Of a DNA stretch of 64,000 bases, positions 11,108 to 22,561 are shown in pieces. This stretch comes from Hydractinia symbiolongicarpus. Taxonomy: Eukaryota > Cnidaria > Hydrozoa > Anthoathecata > Hydractiniidae. The stretch spans positions 29,328,001 to 29,392,000 of the forward strand of contig NC_079883.1 in the NCBI RefSeq assembly GCF_029227915.1. Direction: 5' to 3'. The notes beneath the pieces are model-generated. The model was not told where the DNA came from and did no database searches. It worked only from the letters and a program-made list of their open reading frames with translations. Within the stretch, counting starts at the first letter, position 1, and every line of letters begins with the position of its first letter. Made by a program: the position numbers and the translations under genes.

Positions 11108-11966
11108 TGGCTTTTTACAGTGAAGCGATTGACTGTAGGACTTAATTGAACTGATTCTGGACTGTGAACTAATAAATGCGATAAATGAGCCAATTGGACT
11201 TCAAGGAAATACATTCTTCATAATTCGACATGATTGCTTGGATTCAGCGAGTACACTATGCTATGTGTTAGCGGTTTTTTTGAAACTTTAGATAAATAAG
11301 TCTTTTTTTACAGTGGGACCAATCCTGGCCGTTAGCACGCACTGAAGAAATAGAGACATTCTCAAAAACTAAATCTCATTGACTTCGTGGCTGTATCAAT
11401 ACGCTTGAGATACAACGGCTGCGTCACATATTCGTACCAACATGTATTTAGTGATATCTTTCCGATATTACTAAGTTATATCGCTTTTAACAGTGCAACG
11501 ATTGACTGTGGAACTCAATTGAACTGACTTTGGACTCAGACTTTATAAATGTGATAAGTGAGCCAAATTAAGATAAAAAATTCAGTTTCTACTGTGGGAC
11601 CAATCCTAGCCGTTAGCGCGCGCTGTAGAAATAGAGACAGTTTCAAATACTACATTTCACTGACTTTCTAATGGTGTCAGTCCGTTTCAGTTACAACGGT
11701 TGGGTCACATATTCGTACCAACATGTATTCAGTGATATCTTTCCGATATTACTAAGTTATATCGCTTTTAACAGTGCAACGATTGACTGTGGAACTTAAT
11801 TGAACTGATTCTGGACTGTGACCTTATAAATGCAATAAATGAGCCAATTGGACTCCAAGGAATAACATTCTTCTCAATTCGACATGATTGCTGGGATTCA
11901 GCGTGTACACTATGCTCTGTGGTAGGGCTTTTTTTAAAAATTTAGATAAATAAGTCTTTTTTTACT
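11108..11966 (+). repeat. Mixed monomers including one shortened unit
   Basis: Anchors are 11313 (class B with 'gtggctgtatcaatacgc') and 11594 (class C head). The spacing between them is 281 bp because of the deletion at 11566. The unit from 11594 starts as class C, then has the 'tgatatctttccg' segment of the B type at 11313, and ends as class A ('gaactgattctgg'). It therefore has at least three source segments. The same composite recurs at 25113. Confidence 0.85.
11563..11570 (+). other. 92-bp deletion junction
   Basis: The sequence passes directly from 'agtgagccaa' to 'attaagataaaaaattcag'. The related full-length monomer around 13,330-13,450 has 92 more bases between these words, including the 'ggactccaagaa' and 'actcagcgattacac' blocks. 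Anchor spacing falls to 281 bp. Only about two bases (AA) could be shared at the joint, so this looks like end-joining or slippage, not unequal crossover. Confidence 0.85.
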
Positions 11967-13457
11967 GTGGGACCAATCCTGGCCGTTAGCACGCACTGAA
12001 GAAATAGAGACATTCTCAAAAACTAAATCTCATTGACTTCGTGCCGGTATCAATCCGTTTGAGATACAACGGTTGCGTCACATATTCGTACCAACATGTA
12101 CTTACTGACATTTTTCCGATATTACTAAGTTATATCGCTTTTAACAATGAAATGATTGACTGTGGGACTTAATTGAACTAACTTTGGCCTTTGACCTTAT
12201 AAATGTGATAAGTGAGCCAACTAGAATCCAAGAAATAACATTTTTCTTACTTTGACGTAATTGTTGGAACTCAGCGATTGCACTTGTCGCTGTGGAAGCG
12301 CTTCATTTAAAAATTTAGATACTTAAGTCATTTTTTACTATGGGACCAATCCTAGCCGTTATTGCGCGCTGAAGAAATAGAGACAGTTTCAAAAAGTACC
12401 TTTCAATGACGTTCTAACGGTATCAGTCCGTTTGAGTTACAACGGTTGCGTCACATCTTCGTACCAACATGTATTTAGTGATTTTTTTCTGATATTACTA
12501 AGTTGTATCGCTTTTAACAGTGAAGCGATTGACTGTGAGACTCAATTGAACTGATTCTGGACTGTGACGTTATAAATGCGATAAATGAGCCAATTGGACT
12601 CCAAGGAATAACATTCTTCTTAATTTGACATGATTGCTTTGATTTAACGAGTACACTATGCTCTGTAGTAGCGGTTCTTTTAAAAATTTAGATAAATAAG
12701 TCTTTTTTTACTGTGGGACCAATCCTAGCCGTTAACACGCCCTGAAGAAATAGAGACAGTTTCAAAAACTACCTTTCAATGACGTTCTAACTGTATCAGT
12801 CCGTTTGAGTTACAACGGTTGCGTCACATATTCGTACCAACATGTATTTAGTGATTTTTTTCCGATATTACTAAGTTGTATGGCTTTTTACAGTGAAGCG
12901 ATTGACTGTAGGACTTAATTGAACGATTCTGGACTGTGAACTTATAAATGCGATAAATGAGCCAATTGGACTCCAAGGAAATACATTCTTCATAATTCGA
13001 CATGATTGCTTGGATTCAGCGAGTACACTATGCTCTGTGTTAGCGGTTTTTTTGAAACTTTAGATAAATAAGTCTTTTTTTACAGTGGGACCAATCCTGG
13101 CCGTTAGCACGCACTGAAGAAATAGAGACATTCTCAAAAACTAAATCTCATTGACTTCGTGGCTGTATCAATACGCTTGAGATACAACGGCTGCGTCACA
13201 TATTCGTACCAACATGTATTTAGTGATATCTTTCCGATATTACTAAGTTATATCGCTTTTAACAGTGCAACGATTGACTGTGGAACTTAATTGAACTGAC
13301 TTTGGACTCAGACCTTATAAATGTGATAAGTGAGCCAACTGGACTCCAAGAACTAACATTCTTCTTAATTTGACATGATTGTCGAAACTCAGCGATTACA
13401 CTCGGCGCTGTGGTAACGCTTCATTTAAAAATTAAGATAAAAAATTCAGTTTCTATT
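11967..13457 (+). repeat. 4-monomer HOR (1,491 bp), copy 1
   Basis: Anchors 11967 (B), 12340 (A), 12713 (A) and 13085 (B) recur 1,491-1,492 bp later. Shared marks include 'cacttgtcgctgtgg', 'caaaaagtacc' and 'tgtatggctttttacag'. The last monomer ends with a class C tail ('aagataaaaaattcagtttct') and joins directly to a class B head at 13458, which creates the tandem junction. A near copy of this block with its upstream unit lies at 25113-26977. Confidence 0.87.
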
Positions 13458-14949
13458 GTGGGACCATTCCTGGCCGTTAGCACGCACTGAAGAAATAGAG
13501 ACATTCTCAAAAACTAAATCTCATTGACTTCGTGCCGGTATCAATCCGTTTGAGATACAACGGTTGCGTCACATATTCGTACCAACATGTACTTACTGAC
13601 ATTTTTCCGATATTACTAAGTTATATCGCTTTTAACAATGAAATGATTGACTGTGGGACTTAATTGAACTAACTTTGGCCTTTGACCTTATAAATGTGAT
13701 AAGTGAGCCAATTAAACTCCAAGAAATAACATTTTTCTTACTTTGACATAATTGTTGGAACTCAGCTATTGCACTTGTCGCTGTGGAAGCGCTTCATTTA
13801 AAAATTTAGATACTTAAGTCATTTTTTACTATGGGACCAATCCTAGCCGTTATTGCGCGCTGAAGAAATAGAGACAGTTTCAAAAAGTACCTTTCAATGA
13901 CGTTCTAACGGTTTCAGTCCGTTTGAGTTACAACGGTTGCGTCACATATTCGTACCAACATGTATTTAGTGATTTTTTTCTGATATTACTAAGTTGTATC
14001 GGTTTTAACAGTGAAGCGATTGACTGTGAGACTCAATTGAACTGATTCTGGACTGTGACGTTATAAATGCGATAAATGAGCCAATTGGACTCCAAGGAAT
14101 AACATTCTTCTTAATTCGACATGATTGCTTTGATTCAACGAGTACACTATGCTCTGTACTAGCGGTTTTTTTAAAAATTTAGATAAATAAGTCTTTTTTT
14201 ACTGTGGGACCAATCCTAGCCGTTAACGCGCCCTGAAGAAATAGAGACAGTTTCAAAAACTACCTTTCAATGACGTTCTAACTGTATCAGTCCGTTTGAG
14301 TTACAACGGTTGCGTCACATATTCGTACCAACATGTATTTAGTGATTTTTTTCCGATATTACTAAGTTGTATGGCTTTTTACAGTGAAGCGATTGACTGT
14401 AGGACTTAATTGAACTGATTCTGGACTGTGAACTTATAAATGCGATAAATGAGCCAATTGGACTCCAAGGAAATACATTCTTCATAATTCGACATGATTG
14501 CTTGGATTCATCGAGTACACTATGCTCTGTGTTAGCGGTTTTTTTGGAACTTTAGATAAATAAGTTTTTTTTTACAGTGGGACCAATCCTGGCCGTTAGC
14601 ACGCACTGAAGAAATAGAGACATTCTCAAAAACTAAATCTCATTGACTTCGTGGCTGTATCAATACGCTTGAGATACAACGGCTGCGTCACATATTCGTA
14701 CCAACATGTAATTAGTGATATCTTTCCGATATTACTAAGTTATATCGCTTTTAACAGTGAAACGATTGACTGTGGAACTTAATTGAACTGACTTTGGACT
14801 CAGACCTAATAAATGTGATAAGTGAGCCAACTGGACTCCAAGAATTAACATTCTTCTTAATTTGACATGATTGTCGAAACTCAGCGATTACACTGGGCGC
14901 TGTGGTAACACTTCATTTAAAAATTAAGATAAAAAAATCAGTTTCTACT
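13458..14949 (+). repeat. 4-monomer HOR (1,491 bp), copy 2
   Basis: Anchors are 13458, 13831, 14204 and 14577. Small differences from copy 1 are 'gggaccattcc' at the first anchor, 'agccaattaaactcc' near 13711, 'ggtttcag' at 13914 and 'catgtaatta' at 14708. At 14950 this copy continues into a class C monomer, whereas copy 1 continues into copy 2. Confidence 0.87.
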
Positions 14950-16343
14950 GTGGGACCAATCCTAGCCGTTAGCGCGCGCTGTAGAAATAGAGACAGTTTT
15001 AAATACTACATTTCACTGACTTTCTAATGGTGTCAGTCCGTTTCAGTTACAACGGTTGGGTCACATATTCGTACCAACATGTATTTAGCGATATTTTTCT
15101 GATATTACTAGGTTGCATCGCTTTTAACAGTGAAAAGATTGACGGTGGGACTTAATTAAACTAACTTTGGGCTGTGGCCTGATAAATGTGATAAATGAGA
15201 CAATTGGACTCCAAGAAGTAACATTCTTCTTAATTTGAAATGATTGCCGGAACTCAGCGATTACACTGGGCGCTGTGGTAGCGCTTCATTTAAAAATTTA
15301 GATAAATAAGTCATTTTTTACTGTAGGACCCATCCTAGCCGTTATCACGTGCTGAAGAAAGGGCGACAGTTTCAAAAACTACATTTCACTTACTTTCTAA
15401 CGGTGTCAGTCCGTTTGACTTACAACTGTTGGGTCACATATTCGTACCAACATGTACTTAGCGATATTTTTCCGATATTACAAAGTTGTATCGCTTTTAA
15501 CAGTGAGGCGATTGACTGTGGGACATAATTGAACTGATTCTGGACTGTGACCTTATAAATGCGATAAATGAGCCAGTTGGACTCCATGGAATAACATTCT
15601 TCTTAATTCGACATGATTGCTTTGATTCAACGAGTACACTATGCTCTGTGGTAGCGTTTTTTTAAAAATTTAGATAAATAAGTCTTTTTTTTCTGTGGGA
15701 CTAATCCTGGCCGTTAGCACACACTGAAAAATAGAGACATTCTCAAAAACTAAATCTCATTGACTTCGTGCCAGTATCAATCCGTTTGAGATACAACGGT
15801 TGCGTCACATATTCGTACCAACATGTATTTAGTGATTTTTTTCTGATATTACTAAGTTGTATCGCTTTTAACAGTGAAGCGATTGACTGTGAGACTTAAT
15901 TGAACTGATTCTGGACTGTGACCTTATAAATGCGATAAATGAGCCAATTGGACTCCAAGGAATAACATTCTTCTTAATTCGACAAGATTGCTGGGATTCA
16001 GCGTGTACACTATGCTCTGTGGTAGGGCTTTTTAAAAAAATTTAGATAAATAAGTCTTTTTTTACTGTGGGACCAATCCTGGCCGTTAGCACGCACTGAA
16101 GAAATAGAGACATTCTCAAAAACTAAATCTCATTGACTTCGTGGCTGTATCAATACGCTTGAGATACAACGGCTGCGTCACATATTCGTACCAACATGTA
16201 TTTAGTGATATCTTTCCGATATTACTAAGTTATATGGCTTTTAACAGTGAAACGATTGACTGTGGAACTTAATTGAACTGACTTTGGACTCAGACCTTAT
16301 AAATGTGATAAGTGAGCCAACTGGACTCCAAGAAATAACATTC
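14950..16343 (+). repeat. C-D-B/A-B block, long-range copy of 5.7-7.2 kb
   Basis: Anchors 14950, 15323, 15695 and 16067 match 5721, 6094, 6467 and 6839 in class order at an offset of 9,228-9,229 bp. The shared odd features include 'gactccatggaataac', 'cactgaaaaatagag' (one base short) and 'gggacataattg'. In the fourth monomer the head and tail then differ ('gtggctgtatcaatacgc' here), so the copy has been edited since it formed. Confidence 0.85.
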
Positions 16344-19300
16344 TTCTTAATTTGACATGATTGTCGAAACTCAGCGATTACACTGGGCGCTGTGGTAACG
16401 CTTCATTTAAAAATTAGGATAAAAAATTCAGTTTCTACTGTGGGACCAATCCTAGCCGTTAGCGCGCGCTGTAGAAATAGAGACAGTTTCAAATACCACA
16501 TTTCACTGACTTTGTAATGGTGTCAGTCCGTTTGAGTTTCTACGGTTGGGTCACATATTCGTACCAACATGTATTTAGCGATATTTTTCTGATATTACTA
16601 GGTTGCATCGCTTTTAACAGTGAAAAGATTGACGGTGGGACTTAATTAAACTAACTTTGGACTGTGGCCTGATAAATGTGATAAATGAGACAATTGGACT
16701 CCAAGGAATAACATTCTTCTTAATTCGACATGATTGCTGGGGTTCAGCGTGTACACTATGCTCTGTGGTAGCGCTTTTTTAAAAATTTAGATAAATAAGT
16801 CTTTTTTTACTGTGGGACCAATCCTGGCCGTTAGCACGCACTAAAGAAATAGAGACATTCTCAAAAACTAAATCTCATTGACTTCGTGCCGGTATTAATC
16901 CGTTTGAGATACAACGGTTGCGTCACATATTCGTACCAACATGTACTTACTGACATTTTTCCGATATTATTAACTATATCGCTTTTAACAATGAAATGAT
17001 TGACTGTGGGACTTAATTGAACTAACTTTGGCCTTTGACCTTATAAATGTGATAAGTGAGCGAACTGGACTCCAAGAAATAACATTGTTCTTACTTTGAC
17101 ATGATTTTTGGAACTCAGCGATTACACTGGGCCCTGTGGAAGCGCTTCATTTAAAAATTTAGATTCTTAATTCATTTTTTACTGTGGGACCAATCCCGGC
17201 CGATATCGCGCCCTGAAGAAGTAGAGACAGTTTCAAAAACTACCTTTCAATGACGTTCTAACGGTATCAATCCGTTTGAGTTACAACGGTTGCGTCACAT
17301 ATTCGTACCAACATGTATTTAGTGATTTTTTCCGATATTACTAAGTTGTATCGCTTTTAACAGTGAAGCGATTGACTGCGGGACTTAATTGAACTGATTC
17401 TGGACTGTGACCTTATAAATGCGATAAATGAGCCAATTGGACTCCAAGGAATAACATTCTTCTTAATTCGACATGATTGCTGGGGTTCAGCGTGTACACT
17501 ATGCTCTGTGGTAGCGCTTTTTTTAAAAATTTAGATAAATAAGTCTTTTTTTACTGTGGGACCAATCCTGGCCGTTAGCACGCACTAAAGAAATAGCGAC
17601 ATTCTAAAAATCTAAATCTCATTGACTTCGTGCCGGTATCAATCTGTTTGAGATACAACGGTTGCGTCACATATTCGTACCAACATGTATTTAGTGATTT
17701 TTTTCTGATATTACTAAGTTGTATCGCTTTTAACAGTGAAGCGATTGACTGTGAGACTTAATTGAACTGATTCTGGACTGTGACCTTATAAATGCGTTAA
17801 ATGAGCCAATTAGACTCCAAGGAATAACATTCCTCTTAATTCGACATGATTGCTGGGATTCAGCGTGTACACTATGCTCTGTGGTAGGGCTTTTTTTAAA
17901 AATTTAGATAAATAAGTCTTTTTTTACTGTGGGACTAATCCTGGCCGTTAGCACGCACTGAAGAAATAGAGACATTCTCAAAAACTAAATCTCATTGACT
18001 TCGTGCCGGTATCAATCCGTTTGAGATACAACGGTTGCGTCACATATTCGTACCAACATGTACTTACTGACATTTTTCCGATATTACTAAGTTATATCGC
18101 TTTTAACAATGAAATGATTGACTGTGGGACTTAATTGAACTAACTTTGGCCTTTGACCTTATAAATGTGATAAGTGAGCCAACTAGACTCCAAGAAATAA
18201 CATTTTTCTTACTTTGACATAATTGTTGGAACTCAGCGATTGCACTTGGCGCTGTGGAAGCGCTTCATTTAAAAATTTAGATACTTAAGTCATTTTTTAC
18301 TATGGGACCAATCCTAGCCGTTATTGCGCACTGAAGAAATAGAGACAGTTTCAAAAACTACCTTTCAATGACGTTCTAACGGTATCAGTCCGTTTGAGTT
18401 ACAACGGTTGCGTCACATATTCGTACCAACATGTATTTAGTGATTTTTTTCTGATATTACTAAGTTGTATCGCTTTTAACAGTGAAGCGATTGACTGTGA
18501 GACTCAATTGAACTGATTCTGGACTGTGACGTTATAAATGCGATAAATGAGCCAATTGGACTCCAAGGAATAACATTCTTCTTAATTCGACATGATTGCT
18601 TTGATTCAACGAGTACACTATGCTCTGTAGTAGCGGTTTTCTTAAAAATTTAGATAAATAAGTCTTTTTTTACTGTGGGACCAATCCTAGCCGTTAACGC
18701 GCACTGAAGAAATAGAGACAGTTTCAAAAACTACCTTTCAATGACGTTCTAACTGTATCAGTCCGTTTGAGTAACAACGGTTGCGTCACATATTCGTACC
18801 AACATGTATTTAGTGATTTTTTTCCGATATTACTAAGTTCTTTGGCTTTTTACAGTGAAGCGATTGACTGTAGGACTTAATTGAACTGATTCTGGACTGT
18901 GAACTTATAAATGCGATAAATGAGCCAATTGGACTCCAAGGAAATACATTCTTCATAATTCGACATAATTGCTTGGATTCAGCGAGTACACTATGCTCTG
19001 TGTTAGCGGTTTTTTTGAAACTTTAGATAAATAAGTTTTTTTTTACAGTGGGACCAATCCTGGCCGTTAGCACGCACTGAAGAAATAGAGACATTCTCAA
19101 AAACTAAATCTCATTGACTTTCTAATGGTGTCAGTCCGTTTCAGTTACAACGGTTGGGTCACATATTCGCACCAACATGTATTTAGTGATATCTTTCCGA
19201 TATTACTAAGTTATATCGCTTTTAACAATGAAATGATTGACTGTGGGACTTAATTGAACTAACTTTGGCCTTTGACCTTATAAATGTGATAAGTGAGCCA

Positions 19301-20171
19301 ACTGGACTCCAAGAAATAACATTCTTCTTAATTTGACATGATTGTCGAAACTGAGCGATTACACTGGGCGCTGTGGTAACACTTCATTTAAAAATTAAGA
19401 TAAAAAAATCAGTTTCTACTGTGGGACCAATCCTAGCCGTTAGCGCGCGCTGTAGAAATAGAGACAGTTTCAAATACTACATTTCACTGACTTTCTAATG
19501 GTGTCAGTCCGTTTCAGTTACAACGGTTGGGTCACATATTCGCACCAACATGTATTTAGCGATATTTTTCTGATATTACTAGGTTGCATCGCTTTTAACA
19601 GTGAAAAGATTGACGGTGGGACTTAATTAAACTAACTTTGGGCTGTGGCCTGATAAATGTGATAAATGAGACAATTGGACTCCAAGAAGTAACATTCTTC
19701 TTAATTTGAAATGATTGCCGGAACTCAGCGATTACACTGGGCGCTGTGGTAGCGCTTCATTTAAAATTTTAGATAAATAAGTCATTCTTTACTGTGGGAC
19801 CCATCCTAGCCGTTATCACGTGCTGAAGAAAGGGCGACAGTTTCAAAAACTACATTTCACTTACTTTCTAACGGTGTCAGTCCGTTTCACTTACAACTGT
19901 TGGGTCACATATTCGTACCAACATGTACTTAGCGATATTTTTCCGATATTACAAAGTTGTATCGCTTTTAACAGTGAGGCGATTGACTGTGGGACATAAT
20001 TGAACTGATTCTGGACTGTGACCTTATAAATGCGATAAATGAGCCAGTTGGACTCCATGGAATAACATTCTTCTTAATTCGACATGATTGCTTTGATTCA
20101 ACGAGTACACTATGCTCTGTGGTAGCGCTTTTTTTAAAAATTTAGATAAATAAGTCTTTTTTTTCTTAATT
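16344..20171 (+). repeat. 3,828-bp HOR, copy 1 (10 monomers plus 101 bp)
   Basis: Anchors are 16440, 16812, 17184, 17556, 17929, 18302, 18675, 19048, 19421 and 19794, followed by the incomplete unit ending at the 20,163-20,180 junction. The first seven anchors recur exactly 3,828 bp downstream. The period is not a whole number of monomers, which means the duplication joined two sites out of register. Anchors 17184-18675 also match 7957-9448 at an offset of 9,227 bp. Confidence 0.88.
19121..19185 (+). other. Probable short gene-conversion patch in a class B monomer
   Basis: The monomer at 19048 is class B on both sides, but between about 19121 and 19185 it carries class C sequence ('tctaatggtgtcag', 'cagttacaacggttggg'). 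It also carries the variant CGCACC in the dyad box at 19170. The adjacent class C monomer has the same variant at 19543, exactly 373 bp away. By eye I saw CGCACC nowhere else, so transfer from the neighbour is the simplest reading. Confidence 0.75.
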
Positions 20172-20180
20172 TTCTTAATT
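20163..20180 (+). other. Out-of-register satellite junction with 9-bp tandem duplication
   Basis: After the normal T run that should lead into CTGTGGGACC, the sequence instead reads TTCTTAATT twice in tandem (20163-20171 and 20172-20180) and then continues 'tgacatgatagtcg', the last quarter of a monomer. About 272 bp of a monomer are skipped, and the anchor spacing across it is 474 bp. The second TTCTTAATT is the native satellite word; the first looks like a junction-associated duplication or filler. Confidence 0.85.
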
Positions 20181-22561
20181 TGACATGATAGTCGAAACTC
20201 AGCGATTACACTGGGCGCTGTGGTAACGCTTCATTTAAAAATTAGGATAAAAAATTCAGTTTCTACTGTGGGACCAATCCTAGCCGTTAGCGCGCGCTGT
20301 AGAAATAGAGACAGTTTCAAATACCACATTTCACTGACTTTGTAATGGTGTCAGTCCGTTTGAGTTTCTACGGTTGGGTCACATATTCGTACCAACATGT
20401 ATTTAGCGATATTTTTCTGATATTACTAGGTTGCATCGCTTTTAACAGTGAAAAGATTGACGGTGGGACTTAATTAAACTAACTTTGGACTGTGGCCTGA
20501 TAAATGTGATAAATGAGACAATTGGACTCCAAGGAATAACATTCTTCTTAATTCGACATGATTGCTGGGGTTCAGCGTGTACACTATGCTCTGTGGTAGC
20601 GCTTTTTTAAAAATTTAGATAAATAAGTCTTTTTTTACTGTGGGACCAATCCTGGCCGTTAGCACGCACTAAAGAAATAGAGACATTCTCAAAAACTAAA
20701 TCTCATTGACTTCGTGCCGGTATCAATCCGTTTGAGATACAACGGTTGCGTCACATATTCGTACCAACATGTACTTACTGACATTTTTCCGATATTATTA
20801 ACTATATCGCTTTTAACAATGAAATGATTGACTGTGGGACTTAATTGAACTAACTTTGGCCTTTGACCTTATAAATGTGAGAAGTGAGCGAACTGGACTC
20901 CAAGAAATAACATTTTTCTTACTTTGACATAATTGTTGGAACTCAGCGATTGCACTTGGCGCTGTGGAAGCGCTTCATTTAAAAATTTAGATTCTTAATT
21001 CATTTTTTACTGTGGGACCAATCCCGGCCGATATCGCGCCCTGAAGAAGTAGAGACAGTTTCAAAAACTACCTTTCAATGACGTTCTAACGGTATCAATC
21101 CGTTTGAGTTACAACGGTTGCGTCACATATTCGTACCAACATGTATTTAGTGATTTTTTCCGATATTACTAAGTTGTATCGCTTTTAACAGTGAAGCGAT
21201 TGACTGCGGGACTTAATTGAACTGATTCTGGACTGTGACCTTATAAATGCGATAAATGAGCCAATTGGACTCCAAGGAATAACATTCTTCTTAATTCGAC
21301 ATGATTGCTGGGGTTCAGCGTGTACACTATGCTCTGTGGTAGCGCTTTTTTTAAAAATTTAGATAAATAAGTCTTTTTTTACTGTGGGACCAATCCTGGC
21401 CGTTAGCACGCACTAAAGAAATAGCGACATTCTAAAAATCTAAATCTCATTGACTTCGTGCCGGTATCAATCTGTTTGAGATACAACGGTTGCGTCACAT
21501 ATTCGTACCAACATGTATTTAGTGATTTTTTTCTGATATTACTAAGTTGTATCGCTTTTAACAGTGAAGCGATTGACTGTGAGACTTAATTGCACTGATT
21601 CTGGACTGTGACCTTATAAATGCGATAATTGAGCCAATTAGACTCCAAGGAATAACATTCTTCTTAATTCGACATGATTGCTGGGATTCAGCGTGTACAC
21701 TATGCTCTGTGGTAGGGCTTTTTTTAAAAATTTAGATAAATAAGTCTTTTTTTACTGTGGGACTAATCCTGGCCGTTAGCACGCACTGAAGAAATAGAGA
21801 CATTCTCAAAAACTAAATCTCATTGACTTCGTGCAGGTATCAATCCGTTTGAGATACAACGGTTGCGTCACATATTCGTACCAACATGTACTTACTGACA
21901 TTTTTCCGATATTACTAAGTTATATCGCTTTTAACAATGAAATGATTGACTGTGGGACTTAATTGAACTAACTTTGGCCTTTGACCTTATAAATGTGATA
22001 AGTGAGCCAACTAGACTCCAAGAAATAACATTTTTCTTACTTTGACATAATTGTTGGAACTCAGCGATTGCACTTGGCGCTGTGGAAGCGCTTCATTTAA
22101 AAATTTAGATACTTAAGTCATTTTTTACTATGGGACCAATCCTAGCCGTTATTGCGCACTGAAGAAATAGAGACAGTTTCAAAAACTACCTTTCAATGAC
22201 GTTCTAACGGTATCAGTCCGTTTGAGTTACAACGGTTGCGTCACATATTCGTACCAACATGTATTTAGTGATTTTTTTCTGATATTACTAAGTTGTATCG
22301 CTTTTAACAGTGAAGCGATTGATTGTGAGACTCAATTGAACTGATTCTGGACTGTGACGTTATAAATGCGATAAATGAGCCAATTGGACTCCAAGGAATA
22401 ACATTCTTCTTAATTTGACATGATTGCTTTGATTCAACGAGTACACTATGCTCTGTAGTAGCGGTTCTTTTAAAAATTTAGATAAATAAGTCTTTTTTTA
22501 CTGTGGGACCAATCCTAGCCGTTAACGCGCCCTGAAGAAATAGAGACAGTTTCAAAAACTA
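20172..22561 (+). repeat. 3,828-bp HOR, partial copy 2
   Basis: Anchors 20268, 20640, 21012, 21384, 21757, 22130 and 22503 are all exactly 3,828 bp after their partners. The copy begins at the chimeric junction (base 20172 pairs with 16344). It ends inside the monomer at 22503, at 'caaaaacta' (22561 pairs with 18733), after which class B sequence ('aatctcattgac') replaces the expected 'cctttcaatgac'. Both edges are therefore visible to the base. Confidence 0.9.
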
